Of a stretch of 64,000 nucleotides of DNA, positions 1-8,422 are shown one piece after another. The stretch is taken from contig JAACVK010000021.1 of the NCBI GenBank assembly GCA_009991595.1, positions 78,254-142,253 of the forward strand, read 5' to 3'. The position numbers were made by a program, and so were the translations under genes. The number at the start of each line of letters is the position of its first letter. The stretch's first letter is position 1. The stretch is from a bacterium. Lineage in GTDB: Bacteria > Bdellovibrionota > UBA2428. The notes beneath the pieces are model-generated. The model had not been told where the DNA came from. It was given only the letters and a program-made list of their open reading frames with translations, and ran no database searches.

Positions 1-444
1 ATTTGGAAGATCCTCCACCTTCACAGGGCGACCCACTTCATCATACAAATAGAGAAAAGCGGCATCCTTCATAGCGACCCAAAAATCACCCCATTTCATA
101 GAAGACCAATCGAATTTCACATCAACTAAAACCAGCTCGAATCCAATTAAGATGAAGGCATTGTTTGTGTGATGTCGATCCAACATGAAGAGACTACCCT
201 CGGGACCCAGGACCACAGGTGTTGAGTGCTCTGCCCTGTATTCGCTGCGCTCGGAATCGGACATTTTTATAAGCTTAGAAAGTTTTTGCTCTACAAGCTT
301 ATAACCTACTGCAACTTGGCCCGGACGAAGTCTTTCAAAAGACATCCAGCATCGGCTTCCTTCCGCTATGAAAGAGGGACAGTTCGCTTGAACGCCTAAG
401 GACGCAAAGAAGACTCCTATGGCCAGAAATAGTTGTTGCATCAT
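1..444 (-). CDS. Exported ParB-like (ParBc_2-type) protein, 3' end cut by window edge
   Basis: The reading frame starts at ATG 444 (or the adjacent ATG 441), with a purine-rich GAGGGAAG just upstream, and stays open to base 1. About 148 residues are visible. The N terminus is a clear Sec signal peptide of about 20 residues ending in GVQA. After it come FERLRPGQVAVGYKLVEQK and then PVVLGPEGSLFMLDRHHTN. This order (LRPxQxxVGY, then VVLGP...D.HH) matches the putative ParB-like nuclease family ParBc_2, normally a small periplasmic or secreted protein unrelated to chromosome partition. The HH pair corresponds to the conserved DGHH-like motif, although the usual Gly is Arg here. Function in this family is not well established. 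It is transcribed away from accA, so bases 445-567 hold two divergent promoter regions. No convincing hexamers were resolved there. Confidence 0.75.
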   Translation of the reverse strand, partial: MMQQLFLAIGVFFASLGVQANCPSFIAEGSRCWMSFERLRPGQVAVGYKLVEQKLSKLIKMSDSERSEYRAEHSTPVVLGPEGSLFMLDRHHTNNAFILIGFELVLVDVKFDWSSMKWGDFWVAMKDAAFLYLYDEVGRPVKVEDLPN

Positions 445-567
445 CTTAACTTCCCTCAACACAAAACAATACGCTAAACTCTATCGCCAAAATGTAAAGT
501 GGCAGCCTCATCTTTTATCTAAGCCAGGGCATTTTCAACCCAACTTTTTGCTTGTAAGCTCCTACTG

Positions 568-1428
568 GTGAGTCGCGAAGAAGTGAAAAACAGTCCTGCA
601 GAGGAAACTAAAAAAATCTGGCGAGCCATTGAGCTCAGCCGACACCCCAAAAGACCTTACACCTTAGACTACTTGGAACACATGTTTTCCGATTATGAAG
701 AGTTAAAAGGCGACAGAAGCTTTGCGGATGACCCTGCTTTAATCACGGGAGTCGGAACTCTTAAGAAAAGTGGAAAAACTTTTACAGAGAAGAAAGTTTT
801 CTTCATCGGCCATCAAAAAGGCCGCAATACAAAAGAAAAAATACACCGTAACTTTGGGATGGCTAAACCTGAGGGATACCGCAAAGCCTGTAGAATGTTT
901 GATCTTGCTGAACGCTTTAAACGCCCCATCATTACCTTCATTGACACGCCTGGCGCCTATCCCGGCGTAGGCGCCGAACAACGAGGACAAGCCGAAGCCA
1001 TTGGCGCAAGCATTGCCAAAATGCTCGAATGCAAAAGCCCCAGTGTAGGAGTTGTCCTTGGTGAAGGCGGATCCGGCGGAGCTCTCGCCATTGGCGTGCC
1101 TGACTCTTTACTAATGTTAGAGAACTCGACCTACTCGGTCATCAGTCCGGAGTCTTGCGCGGCAATTCTATGGGGAACAGCCTCTGAAGCTAAACGTGCC
1201 GCTGTCTCCCTTAAACCGAGAGCCGTTGACGTGAAATCGCTTGGAATTTGCGACGAAGTTATTAAAGAAATTGGAGCAGGAGCCCATGAAGATCCCGCTA
1301 AAATGGCAGCCACTTTACTCAAACGCATTCACCATCATTTTGCCAAACTGGAGAAAATGACGGCTCCCGCTAGAATGAAAAAACGCTACGAAAAATATAG
1401 GCTTCTAGATGAACACATCCTCAGCTAA
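568..1428 (+). CDS. accA: Acetyl-CoA carboxylase carboxyltransferase subunit alpha
   Basis: AccA with AccD forms the carboxyltransferase half of acetyl-CoA carboxylase, making malonyl-CoA for fatty acid synthesis in the cytoplasm. The crotonase-fold core is intact, with HPKRPYTLDY near residue 27, FIDTPGAYPGVGAEQRGQ near 124-141 and GEGGSGGALAIG near 164-175. At 286 residues it is shorter than the E. coli protein (319). The N-terminal helical extension of about 35 residues is missing. The start is GTG 568. In-frame codons upstream offer no ATG, GTG or TTG before a TAA at 520, so the short N terminus is real rather than a start miscall. No accD is in the window. The 3' end overlaps yicC by 20 nt, implying co-transcription. 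Confidence 0.95.
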   Translation: MSREEVKNSPAEETKKIWRAIELSRHPKRPYTLDYLEHMFSDYEELKGDRSFADDPALITGVGTLKKSGKTFTEKKVFFIGHQKGRNTKEKIHRNFGMAKPEGYRKACRMFDLAERFKRPIITFIDTPGAYPGVGAEQRGQAEAIGASIAKMLECKSPSVGVVLGEGGSGGALAIGVPDSLLMLENSTYSVISPESCAAILWGTASEAKRAAVSLKPRAVDVKSLGICDEVIKEIGAGAHEDPAKMAATLLKRIHHHFAKLEKMTAPARMKKRYEKYRLLDEHILS

Positions 1429-2320
1429 AGACATATCTACACAATCTATGACCGGCTATGCTGTTATAGACAAAGACCTTGGTCACAAAAAGATAAGACT
1501 CCACCTTAAATCGGTGAACAATCGATTCTTTGACTTAAAATGGCGAGCTCCCAAGTCTTGGGTGGGGCTCGAGATTGAATTTAAGAACCAACTCAAAAAA
1601 GCCTTTCAACGAGGTTCTTTTGAATTTTGGGTCGAAGAAATTCGAGAGCAAAATGACAGATCGGACAACAACGCTCAAAACTATTTAAACAAACTAAACG
1701 AAGCTCTTCTTTCTATTAAGGGAATATCAAAGCTAAGTATTCCCTCTTTTGTTAGAGCTACAATTCTAGCCAAAAATCCTGAGCTTTGGTTTAAAAGCCA
1801 CGAGCAAGCCGTTAACTCAAAAGATTTATCCCCTGTTTTTGAAGAACTCATCTTGGAGTTCACTCAAGTCCGCGTGACTGAAGGGGAAAAACTTTGCTCT
1901 CACTTGTTGGAGATTTCTAGCGACCTAGAGAAGAGATTTACCCTAGTTCAAAAGCGATTGCCCGAATTGCGTAACGAGTTTCAAGAAGAATCTCGCAAGA
2001 AACTTGAAGCCCTTTTTGAGCAGTTTTCAGTCGGTGAGTCTGAGAAAAGTAAAATTGCCTCTGAGATCGCACTTCAGATTGACAAAAGAGACTGCAGCGA
2101 AGAACTGCAACGAATCGAGATGCATCTAGCGGCTTTCAAAACAGCCATTAACCAACACCAAAGCAATTTAGGGAAACGACTCGACTTCATCGCTCAAGAG
2201 CTGAACAGAGAATGGAACACTCTTGGAAGCAAAGCGCGGATTCAAGAAATTTTTCAAAACGTATTGGAAGCAAAGCTTGAAATTGAGAAAATTCGAGAAC
2301 AATGTCTAAACCTAGCTTAA
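1409..2320 (+). CDS. yicC: YicC family endoribonuclease
   Basis: YicC-family proteins are RNA-cleaving enzymes with an N-terminal YicC domain and a C-terminal DUF1732 domain. The signature SMTGYA lies at residues 13-18, followed by LKSVNNRFFDLKWRAP, the typical N-terminal block. The C terminus carries the usual LDFIAQELNREWNTLGSKA block near residues 257-275. The length of 303 residues is close to E. coli YicC (287). ATG 1409 has an AGG about 7 nt upstream. ATG 1448, directly at MTGYA, is an alternative start. It overlaps accA upstream and the membrane gene downstream (19 nt). In Firmicutes yicC (yloC) sits directly before remA and gmk. Here the same order is kept but two extra genes intervene. 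Confidence 0.93.
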   Translation: MNTSSAKDISTQSMTGYAVIDKDLGHKKIRLHLKSVNNRFFDLKWRAPKSWVGLEIEFKNQLKKAFQRGSFEFWVEEIREQNDRSDNNAQNYLNKLNEALLSIKGISKLSIPSFVRATILAKNPELWFKSHEQAVNSKDLSPVFEELILEFTQVRVTEGEKLCSHLLEISSDLEKRFTLVQKRLPELRNEFQEESRKKLEALFEQFSVGESEKSKIASEIALQIDKRDCSEELQRIEMHLAAFKTAINQHQSNLGKRLDFIAQELNREWNTLGSKARIQEIFQNVLEAKLEIEKIREQCLNLA

Positions 2321-4401
2321 AAACTAAGTTCCTCCTCTTTGTTTCAATTTTATATCCATTTGTCTCAATAGCCCTACTCTATTGGCCCTTCTTTGATTTC
2401 AAATTCGGAGGGGGATGGGATTCGGAATATCACATCCTACGTGCCCACGACATCATTCAGCAACTCAAACAAGGAATTTGGGTCCCTTGGGTGAGCCAAA
2501 CGGAAATCGCATTCAACGGACAATCTCACTACCACGACCCTATGCACACCCTGCTCTATACATTCCTTTACTATGTGTGGCCATTTGACCTAGACGGTCT
2601 GAAGGTCAGCTATATCGGAACTGTTTTGGTTGGATTTTTCAGCTTCGTCTTAGCCAGGCAGTTTACTTTTTCACTTTCAAAATCCCGATTTTGGTCCAAT
2701 GTCTTTGCAAGCATCTACGCCTGCTGTCCGGCCTTACTCGCTCAAATATACGTAGACGGTCATTTTCCGACTCAGCTAAGTTGGCTATGGGCACCCGGCA
2801 TTTTCTACTACCTAACTAAAATATGCAGAGGAATGGCGTCTAAGAGAGACCTCGTTTTATTGGCTCTCTTTCTTGCAGCTATTCTTTTTTCGCATCCCGT
2901 GATTGCTGCTTGGGCCTATTTGAGTGTCGCTATTTTTGCATTCACTTACTGGTTTTTCGCCAAAGGAACAAAACCAACGCTTTCGCTACTTTGTTCCGGA
3001 GTTTTAACGGCTCTTTTTTTGGCCCCCCACTTAACGTTTCTCTTTTCTCAAAAAGGCTCCTATACAGCCACAAAACTTGGAGGCAACACGTGCAAACAAT
3101 TTGGACACAGTCCAAATACAGATCAACTCATTACCCAGGCTCACGAGATTGGCTGGCATGTTTTAGAACCATTGTATTCAAAGATTCACTGGATACACAT
3201 GTATCAACCTGGCTTTGCGTTGATTCTGATAACTTTATTAAGTCTTTTCCTGTTTTTCAAAAGAGAGAAAGACAACGCCCTAAAGATTGCGGGAATTTCC
3301 ACATTGGCCTTTTTATGTATTGCTGCCTTTGGCTTTGGCTTAGAGAAAATTTTCTGGAGGGCCCTACCCTGTAGCCTCTCAAAGATAACCGTATTCTATT
3401 ATCAAAGGGTTTACATTCCATTGGCCGCCCTTTCCCTAGTTTTGCTCGCTAGCATGATTCCTAAAAACCCAGTTCTTTTCAATCGTAAGTGGATAAAGGG
3501 ACTTGCTCTCTTGTCCATCGGCTGGAGCTTTTACCAAACTCAATTTCTAATCGAACCCTTTTACAAAAGCCAAAAGCTTCTCGGAGCGAATTCTCAACAA
3601 TATTTAGATGCCAATACTAGCCGACAATTTAACTGGGCAAATACAGGCAGAGCACTCTTCCACCTTTCAATGGACGGAGCCCTATTGAATCGATTCTTAG
3701 ACTCCGAAATGAAACCCCTCAGTGGCAACCTCAAACACCTGTTAGAGCGCTGTAAAAACGACAGCACTGAACTCGAATTTAGCCCTTGCCACGAAAAAGA
3801 ATGCTCGACAGATTCGCTAGTCGCCCCAAAAACCCAAACAGCTTATGGCTATGAACAGCTTTTAGTTCTCAACTTCACTCAAAATAACTGCCACGACATA
3901 GAAATCGTGAATCCACACACTTTTTTAAGCTTTACCTCATCTCCATTTGAAGACGAGCATGTGCTTTTGCGCTTGAAAGCTACAGACTCCTCTAAAATCT
4001 ATATAAAGATGAAAAAGGATGCCCCTCCAAATTGCGAAGAAGCAACCCTTCAAAACTATTGCCTTGTGTCTTATCAACGACAGAGCTTGCCAATTGCCAT
4101 TGAAGAGTTTGCCCCTTACAAGGCTCGTTTAAACAATATCCCAGAGAATACAGCCTTCTTGGAAACCCACCGCATGTTTTTGGATCTCTACCAAGCGCAA
4201 GTCGATGGCGGCCCCCGAGCCTCTGTAAGCTCCCCTAGCGGCCACCTAAGTGTTCCAATCTCAAGCGAGGATCAAGAAGTGGCTATCGAGACCAAATACC
4301 CTTGGTGGTATCATCTTGGATGGATTCTCTTCTTTTCTAGCTTTTTAGCGATTGCCGCTCTTTGGGTGTTTGAGCGGCTTGGATCTAAAAGTAAAAAATA
4401 A
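2302..4401 (+). CDS. Polytopic membrane protein, GT-C/YfhO-like
   Basis: This 699-residue protein starts with a membrane helix (residues 7-30), followed by GGGWDSEYHILRAHDI and further hydrophobic helices up to about residue 410. A soluble domain of about 260 residues follows (Cys-rich around 490-510), and a last TM segment near 670-690 is followed by a basic tail. The acidic D-x-E-x-H motif in the first extracytoplasmic loop and the overall layout resemble GT-C type glycosyltransferases and the YfhO / PTPS-related membrane families. These use lipid-linked sugars or have unknown roles in envelope assembly. That assignment is by pattern only. The start codon overlaps yicC by 19 nt, so it is probably co-translated with it. 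It separates yicC from its usual neighbours remA and gmk. Confidence 0.6.
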   Translation: MSKPSLKTKFLLFVSILYPFVSIALLYWPFFDFKFGGGWDSEYHILRAHDIIQQLKQGIWVPWVSQTEIAFNGQSHYHDPMHTLLYTFLYYVWPFDLDGLKVSYIGTVLVGFFSFVLARQFTFSLSKSRFWSNVFASIYACCPALLAQIYVDGHFPTQLSWLWAPGIFYYLTKICRGMASKRDLVLLALFLAAILFSHPVIAAWAYLSVAIFAFTYWFFAKGTKPTLSLLCSGVLTALFLAPHLTFLFSQKGSYTATKLGGNTCKQFGHSPNTDQLITQAHEIGWHVLEPLYSKIHWIHMYQPGFALILITLLSLFLFFKREKDNALKIAGISTLAFLCIAAFGFGLEKIFWRALPCSLSKITVFYYQRVYIPLAALSLVLLASMIPKNPVLFNRKWIKGLALLSIGWSFYQTQFLIEPFYKSQKLLGANSQQYLDANTSRQFNWANTGRALFHLSMDGALLNRFLDSEMKPLSGNLKHLLERCKNDSTELEFSPCHEKECSTDSLVAPKTQTAYGYEQLLVLNFTQNNCHDIEIVNPHTFLSFTSSPFEDEHVLLRLKATDSSKIYIKMKKDAPPNCEEATLQNYCLVSYQRQSLPIAIEEFAPYKARLNNIPENTAFLETHRMFLDLYQAQVDGGPRASVSSPSGHLSVPISSEDQEVAIETKYPWWYHLGWILFFSSFLAIAALWVFERLGSKSKK

Positions 4402-4488
4402 CAATTGCTTACAACTCTAGCTTCCTCTGTAGTCCGATGTTTTCACAAAAGGCTTTCTAGTTATGACGCATGATGATAACTCTTAGGC

Positions 4489-5304
4489 GTGCAAAAAAAT
4501 CAAAGCATTTTAGCGGCTCTCATTTTTTGTCTTCTTTTCTCAACCGCATCCTTTGCCTCAAAAGAGCCAAGCAAGGAAAAGCCCTCATGTGGCCTAGAAA
4601 TGGCAACAGATGCCGTTCAACGAAGCTTTGCTCAATTCAGCCAAAAATTTTCTTTGGCTGATATTTTAAAGGACACCTTCTATTTAAAAAGAGCTATCAG
4701 TAATTTAGGAGGGGAAGATGCTCTTTCTCCTTCTAGAGGCGGATATCGCTTATCGGGGAACGAAACCTTAGAGGAGCTACTCGGAACTTTCGCCACGGCT
4801 ATGAGCGAGTATTCCAACTACCCGAGTGATTTAAAGCTCTATTCGCCGAAGTTAAGCTACTCTCTGGAAGAACTAAAAAGCTCTCCGCTAAAAATTGACG
4901 ACTCCCTCCTTTCGCTCGCTCTTGTTGATTTCGTTAAGGCCATGGGAGATTTTCAACTGCATTTGGATGAGGTTATCACACGCCTTATAATTGCCTTTGA
5001 TGCCCTCAATGCCATGGAAACGCTTAGTGAGCACAAAGTTTTAGCCCTCAACATAGCTTTCGAAGAGTTAGAGAGCTCCATGATCAAGCCTGTTGAATTC
5101 CTCTTTTTAGATGCCCTATCGATGGTTGATAAGAAAACTCCAGAAAGCATGAACATGGCGCTTCAAGAAAACTTAGTTCGACCCCTTCTAAAACAAAGCC
5201 CGACTATGCCCTATCTAATGCAATACTACCGACTAGAGGCTCTGTTAGCAGAATTTAAAGCGTCTCGACTCCATATTGACCAATATGGACGCTCCAACCC
5301 ATGA
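4489..5304 (+). CDS. Secreted protein of unknown function
   Basis: The family was not recognised. The protein has 271 residues with an N-terminal signal peptide (MQKNQSILAALIFCLLF, then ASFAS), so it is probably periplasmic. The mature part looks mainly helical, rich in Leu, Ser and Glu, with no catalytic motif seen and one cysteine near residue 33. The start is GTG 4489; an in-frame TAA at 4477-4479 excludes anything longer. No spaced Shine-Dalgarno is visible, but GATAAC at 4475-4480 could be a -10 box placing the transcript start next to the GTG. It lies between the GT-C-like gene and remA, 87 nt and 61 nt away. Function is unknown. Confidence 0.6.
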   Translation: MQKNQSILAALIFCLLFSTASFASKEPSKEKPSCGLEMATDAVQRSFAQFSQKFSLADILKDTFYLKRAISNLGGEDALSPSRGGYRLSGNETLEELLGTFATAMSEYSNYPSDLKLYSPKLSYSLEELKSSPLKIDDSLLSLALVDFVKAMGDFQLHLDEVITRLIIAFDALNAMETLSEHKVLALNIAFEELESSMIKPVEFLFLDALSMVDKKTPESMNMALQENLVRPLLKQSPTMPYLMQYYRLEALLAEFKASRLHIDQYGRSNP

Positions 5305-5328
5305 TGGCATCTCGGATAGAAGTTTCCC

Positions 5329-5356
5329 TTGACCCCTGTCCAGGTTTTGGCACAAT
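5329..5356 (+). promoter_or_regulatory. Sigma70-like promoter of remA
   Basis: TTGACC (5329-5334), a 16-bp spacer and CACAAT (5351-5356). The expected transcription start is about 5363, only a few bases before ATG 5366. No Shine-Dalgarno lies between, so the remA message may be leaderless. Predicted from hexamers only. Confidence 0.45.
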
Positions 5357-5365
5357 CGCCCACCA

Positions 5366-5644
5366 ATGATAGCCGATCAAAGCGACCTTTCTGTTGTAGA
5401 CGTGGGATTTGGAAACATCATACCAAGCCGCAGAATTGTAGGTATTGTCGCTTACGACTCTGACCCTATGCGTCGGCACTGCCAAGAGTTAGAGAAGAAA
5501 CTCAGATTGATTGACGCTACTAGAGGCCGAAAAGTTCGAAGTGTTGTTATTCTAGATTCTGAGCAAGTAGTCCTATCAAACGTGAACCGAGAAACATTAG
5601 CAGAGCGATTTCAAACAGCAGTTGGGAAAAGCCCACAAATTTGA
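5366..5644 (+). CDS. remA: RemA/DUF370 family DNA-binding regulator
   Basis: This 92-residue protein matches the RemA (YlzA, DUF370) family. It has VDVGFGNIIPSRRIVGIV at residues 11-28, then DSDPMRR, LIDATRGRKVRSVVILDS near 48-65 and VVLSNVNRETLAERF. In Bacillus subtilis RemA is a ring-forming DNA-binding activator of biofilm matrix and osmoprotection genes. Outside Firmicutes its targets are largely unknown. The conserved Arg cluster (SRR and RGRKVR) used for DNA contact is present. It lies immediately before gmk, as in Firmicutes. The start ATG 5366 fits the family N terminus. There is no Shine-Dalgarno, and a promoter sits directly upstream. Confidence 0.9.
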   Translation: MIADQSDLSVVDVGFGNIIPSRRIVGIVAYDSDPMRRHCQELEKKLRLIDATRGRKVRSVVILDSEQVVLSNVNRETLAERFQTAVGKSPQI

Positions 5645-5660
5645 TTATAGTAAGGAAGAC

Positions 5661-6233
5661 ATGAGCGAGTTTTCAAAGGGCCTTTTGGTCGTCATTTCAG
5701 CCCCCAGTGGAGCCGGTAAAACTACTTTAGCCCACGAACTTTTGCGACGTATTCCAGATTCGAGGAGATCGCTTAGCTCCACGACCAGACCACCTCGTCA
5801 AACCGAAATCCCTGGCCAAGATTATGATTTTATTTCAGACGAGGAATTTGATGCTCTAGAAAAAAAATCAGACTTTGCTGAATCCGCCGTAGTTCATGGC
5901 TACCGCTATGGAACAAAGAAAAGCACCATTCAAGAAGCTCTAGACCGCAAACAAGCCCTCATCCTCACGATTGATGTTCAAGGCGCTACAAGCATTAAAG
6001 AAAACTTTCCAGATTCACTCTGTATTTTTGTAGAACCGCCCGATTTTGATGTTCTTGAAACTAGACTCCGCAAAAGAGGGACTGAATCAGACTCAGATAT
6101 TCGCCGAAGACTTGAAAACGCGAGACGTGAAATTGCCCTAAAAGACCAGTTTAACTTTGTTGTCGTCAATGATCGACTAGACCGAGCTGCTTTAGAGATT
6201 GAATCAATTATCCGAAAAACTCTTAGTTCATGA
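5661..6233 (+). CDS. gmk: Guanylate kinase
   Basis: Guanylate kinase phosphorylates GMP to GDP with ATP, feeding GTP and (p)ppGpp pools. The P-loop SAPSGAGKTT is at residues 12-21, followed by STTRPPRQTE and GQDYDFIS (GMP-binding region), then RKRGTESDSDIRRRL (lid) and FVVVNDRLDRA near the C terminus. I place the start at ATG 5661 because TAAGGAAG stands 2 nt before it. This gives 190 residues with the P-loop close to the N terminus, as usual. A longer frame from TTG 5622 would overlap remA and has no ribosome site. The stop overlaps the next start (ATGA), so gmk and rel are translationally coupled, joining GTP supply and alarmone metabolism. Confidence 0.95.
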   Translation: MSEFSKGLLVVISAPSGAGKTTLAHELLRRIPDSRRSLSSTTRPPRQTEIPGQDYDFISDEEFDALEKKSDFAESAVVHGYRYGTKKSTIQEALDRKQALILTIDVQGATSIKENFPDSLCIFVEPPDFDVLETRLRKRGTESDSDIRRRLENARREIALKDQFNFVVVNDRLDRAALEIESIIRKTLSS

Positions 6234-8413
6234 ACACCAATATCCCCAAGGACGTCACTTTAGAAGACGTCATCAAGTGCGTAAAAGGCTATTATGGGGA
6301 TGCCGACGTAGCCTTTATTGAAAAGGCCTATGAGTTTTCGAATTCACGCCACCAAGGACAAAAGAGATCTTCTGGTGAAGATTACATCATGCACCCGCTT
6401 TCGGTTGCCTATATTCTAGCCCGCCTACGCTTGGACCTTCCATCGATTGTTACAGGAATTCTTCACGACACCGTTGAAGACACGACGGCCAGCAAAGAAG
6501 AAATCAAAAGAGAGTTTGGCGAAGAAGTCTCTTTTCTTGTGGATGGCGTTACTAAATTAGGAAAACTAAAGTTTAGAAGCAGTCACGAAAAGCAGGCTGA
6601 AAACTTTCGAAAGATGCTTTTAGCGATGGCCAAAGATTTACGCGTGATCTTAGTCAAACTAGCTGACCGAACTCACAACATGCGCACCTTGACTCATTTG
6701 GCGCCCCACAAGCAACAAAAGATCGCTCAAGAAACTCTCGACATTTATGCGCCACTTGCAAACCGCTTAGGTATTTCGTGGATGAAATTGGAACTAGAGG
6801 ACTTAGGACTAAAATATTCTAAACCAAGCATCTATTCTAAGATTTCGGCTCTCGTTGACACAAAAAAGGCCGAACGCGAAGAATACATACAAAAGTTAAT
6901 TAAAATCATTATGGATCAGGTCGCAAAATACGGCTTAAATGTAAAAGTTGTTGGCCGCGCCAAGCACTTCTATTCCATCTTTAAAAAAATGGAGTCTCGG
7001 GGAGTTAACTTTGAGGACATTCAAGACATCGTCGCCTTTCGAGTGGTCACAAAGTCGATTAGCGAATGTTACGAAGTGCTGGGGATAATTCACTCGTTTT
7101 TCAAACCTGTTCCAGGGCGATTCAAAGACTACATCGCCATGCCTAAGAAGAACTTATACCAATCGCTCCATACAACTGTGATTGGCCCGTTTGGCGAACG
7201 TCTTGAAGTGCAGATCAGAACAAACGACATGCACCGAGTGGCTGAAAGCGGGATCGCAGCCCACTGGAAATATAAAAGCGGTAAACTGGATGATTCGGAC
7301 GCCAAAAAGTTTCGCTGGCTTCGACAGCTTGTCGACACCCAAGAATCTACCGACAACCCCAGTGAGTTTTTAGATTCTGTGAAGCTCGATCTTTTTATGG
7401 GAGACATTTATGTCTTCACCCCTAAAGGAGAGCTTTTAGAATTTCCTGCAGGATCAACCCCACTGGATTTTGCCTACACCATTCACACTGACCTTGGTCA
7501 CAAATGCACGGGCGCCAAAGTGAACGGTCGAATTGTGCCTCTTAAGCACAAACTTCGCTCTGGCGACACAATCGACATTATTAGCTCCAACACCCAGCGC
7601 CCCAACAAGGACTGGCTTAAAATTGTAAAAACGGGAAGAGCCAAATCGAAAATCCGCCAATACATTCGCTCTGAGGAACGCGATCGTGCCCGCGTGCTAG
7701 GAAGAGAACTTCTTGATCGAGAGTTCAGAAGATACGGCAAGTCTTTACCTAAGTTTGAGAAACAAAAAGATCTTGAGTCCATCATACAGAAGCTTTCCTT
7801 TGCTTCTTTTGAAGAAATGCTAATCAACCTGGGTTACGGGAAGAAACTCCCCAACCAGGTCATCCATTGGATTTTCCCAGAGCTGAAATCTGTGGAAGAA
7901 GAACCCGAGCAAAGCCCGTCTTCGATGTCGGAGATTTTTAAGAACGCTCGAGACAACCAAAAGAAGAAGAGCAAATCGCCGGTCAAAATTGCGGGCATGG
8001 ACGAGGATATATTGGTCCGCTTCGGTAAATGCTGCCACCCACTTCCAGGGGATGAAATCGCCGGCTATATCTCTAGAGGTCGAGGCATTACCATTCACAA
8101 AATTGATTGCCGAAAGACTCTCGACCTGGACGTAAACCGATCCATCGACGTTGAATGGGACGTAAAAGAAAACACAACTCTACGAAGCGTTAAAATCAAA
8201 GTGCTTTGTTTAGACAAGCCAGGCGTCTTAAATCACATGTCGCAGACCATTACCAACACGGGTATTAACATCAATTCCGTGAATATCCGCGTGAATGCCG
8301 ACAAAAGAGCCACTGGCATTTTTGACTTACAAGTGCGCGATAGAGCCCAACTTCAAAACTGTATTCATAATTTAGAAACTGTTGATGGCGTCATTGCCGT
8401 TGAACGAATTTAA
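6230..8413 (+). CDS. rel: Bifunctional (p)ppGpp synthetase/hydrolase (Rel/SpoT)
   Basis: This is a long RSH protein of 727 residues. The order is an HD hydrolase domain (about 25-200, with the catalytic HDTVEDT near residues 80-86), a synthetase domain (about 225-350, with GRFKDYIAMPKKNLYQSLHT), a TGS domain (about 390-450), a conserved CCHPLPGDEIAGYISRGRG block near 600-620, and a C-terminal ACT domain (about 650-727). An intact HD motif indicates hydrolase activity as well as synthesis, so this is a Rel/SpoT-type bifunctional enzyme rather than a monofunctional RelA. It overlaps gmk by 4 nt. The 3' end is 9 bp from the convergent wall-hydrolase gene. Confidence 0.95.
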   Translation: MNTNIPKDVTLEDVIKCVKGYYGDADVAFIEKAYEFSNSRHQGQKRSSGEDYIMHPLSVAYILARLRLDLPSIVTGILHDTVEDTTASKEEIKREFGEEVSFLVDGVTKLGKLKFRSSHEKQAENFRKMLLAMAKDLRVILVKLADRTHNMRTLTHLAPHKQQKIAQETLDIYAPLANRLGISWMKLELEDLGLKYSKPSIYSKISALVDTKKAEREEYIQKLIKIIMDQVAKYGLNVKVVGRAKHFYSIFKKMESRGVNFEDIQDIVAFRVVTKSISECYEVLGIIHSFFKPVPGRFKDYIAMPKKNLYQSLHTTVIGPFGERLEVQIRTNDMHRVAESGIAAHWKYKSGKLDDSDAKKFRWLRQLVDTQESTDNPSEFLDSVKLDLFMGDIYVFTPKGELLEFPAGSTPLDFAYTIHTDLGHKCTGAKVNGRIVPLKHKLRSGDTIDIISSNTQRPNKDWLKIVKTGRAKSKIRQYIRSEERDRARVLGRELLDREFRRYGKSLPKFEKQKDLESIIQKLSFASFEEMLINLGYGKKLPNQVIHWIFPELKSVEEEPEQSPSSMSEIFKNARDNQKKKSKSPVKIAGMDEDILVRFGKCCHPLPGDEIAGYISRGRGITIHKIDCRKTLDLDVNRSIDVEWDVKENTTLRSVKIKVLCLDKPGVLNHMSQTITNTGININSVNIRVNADKRATGIFDLQVRDRAQLQNCIHNLETVDGVIAVERI

Positions 8414-8422
8414 TTATTCGAA

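Noticed and set aside
5622..5660. TTG start 13 codons upstream in gmk
   Set aside because: It overlaps remA and has no ribosome site, while ATG 5661 has TAAGGAAG.
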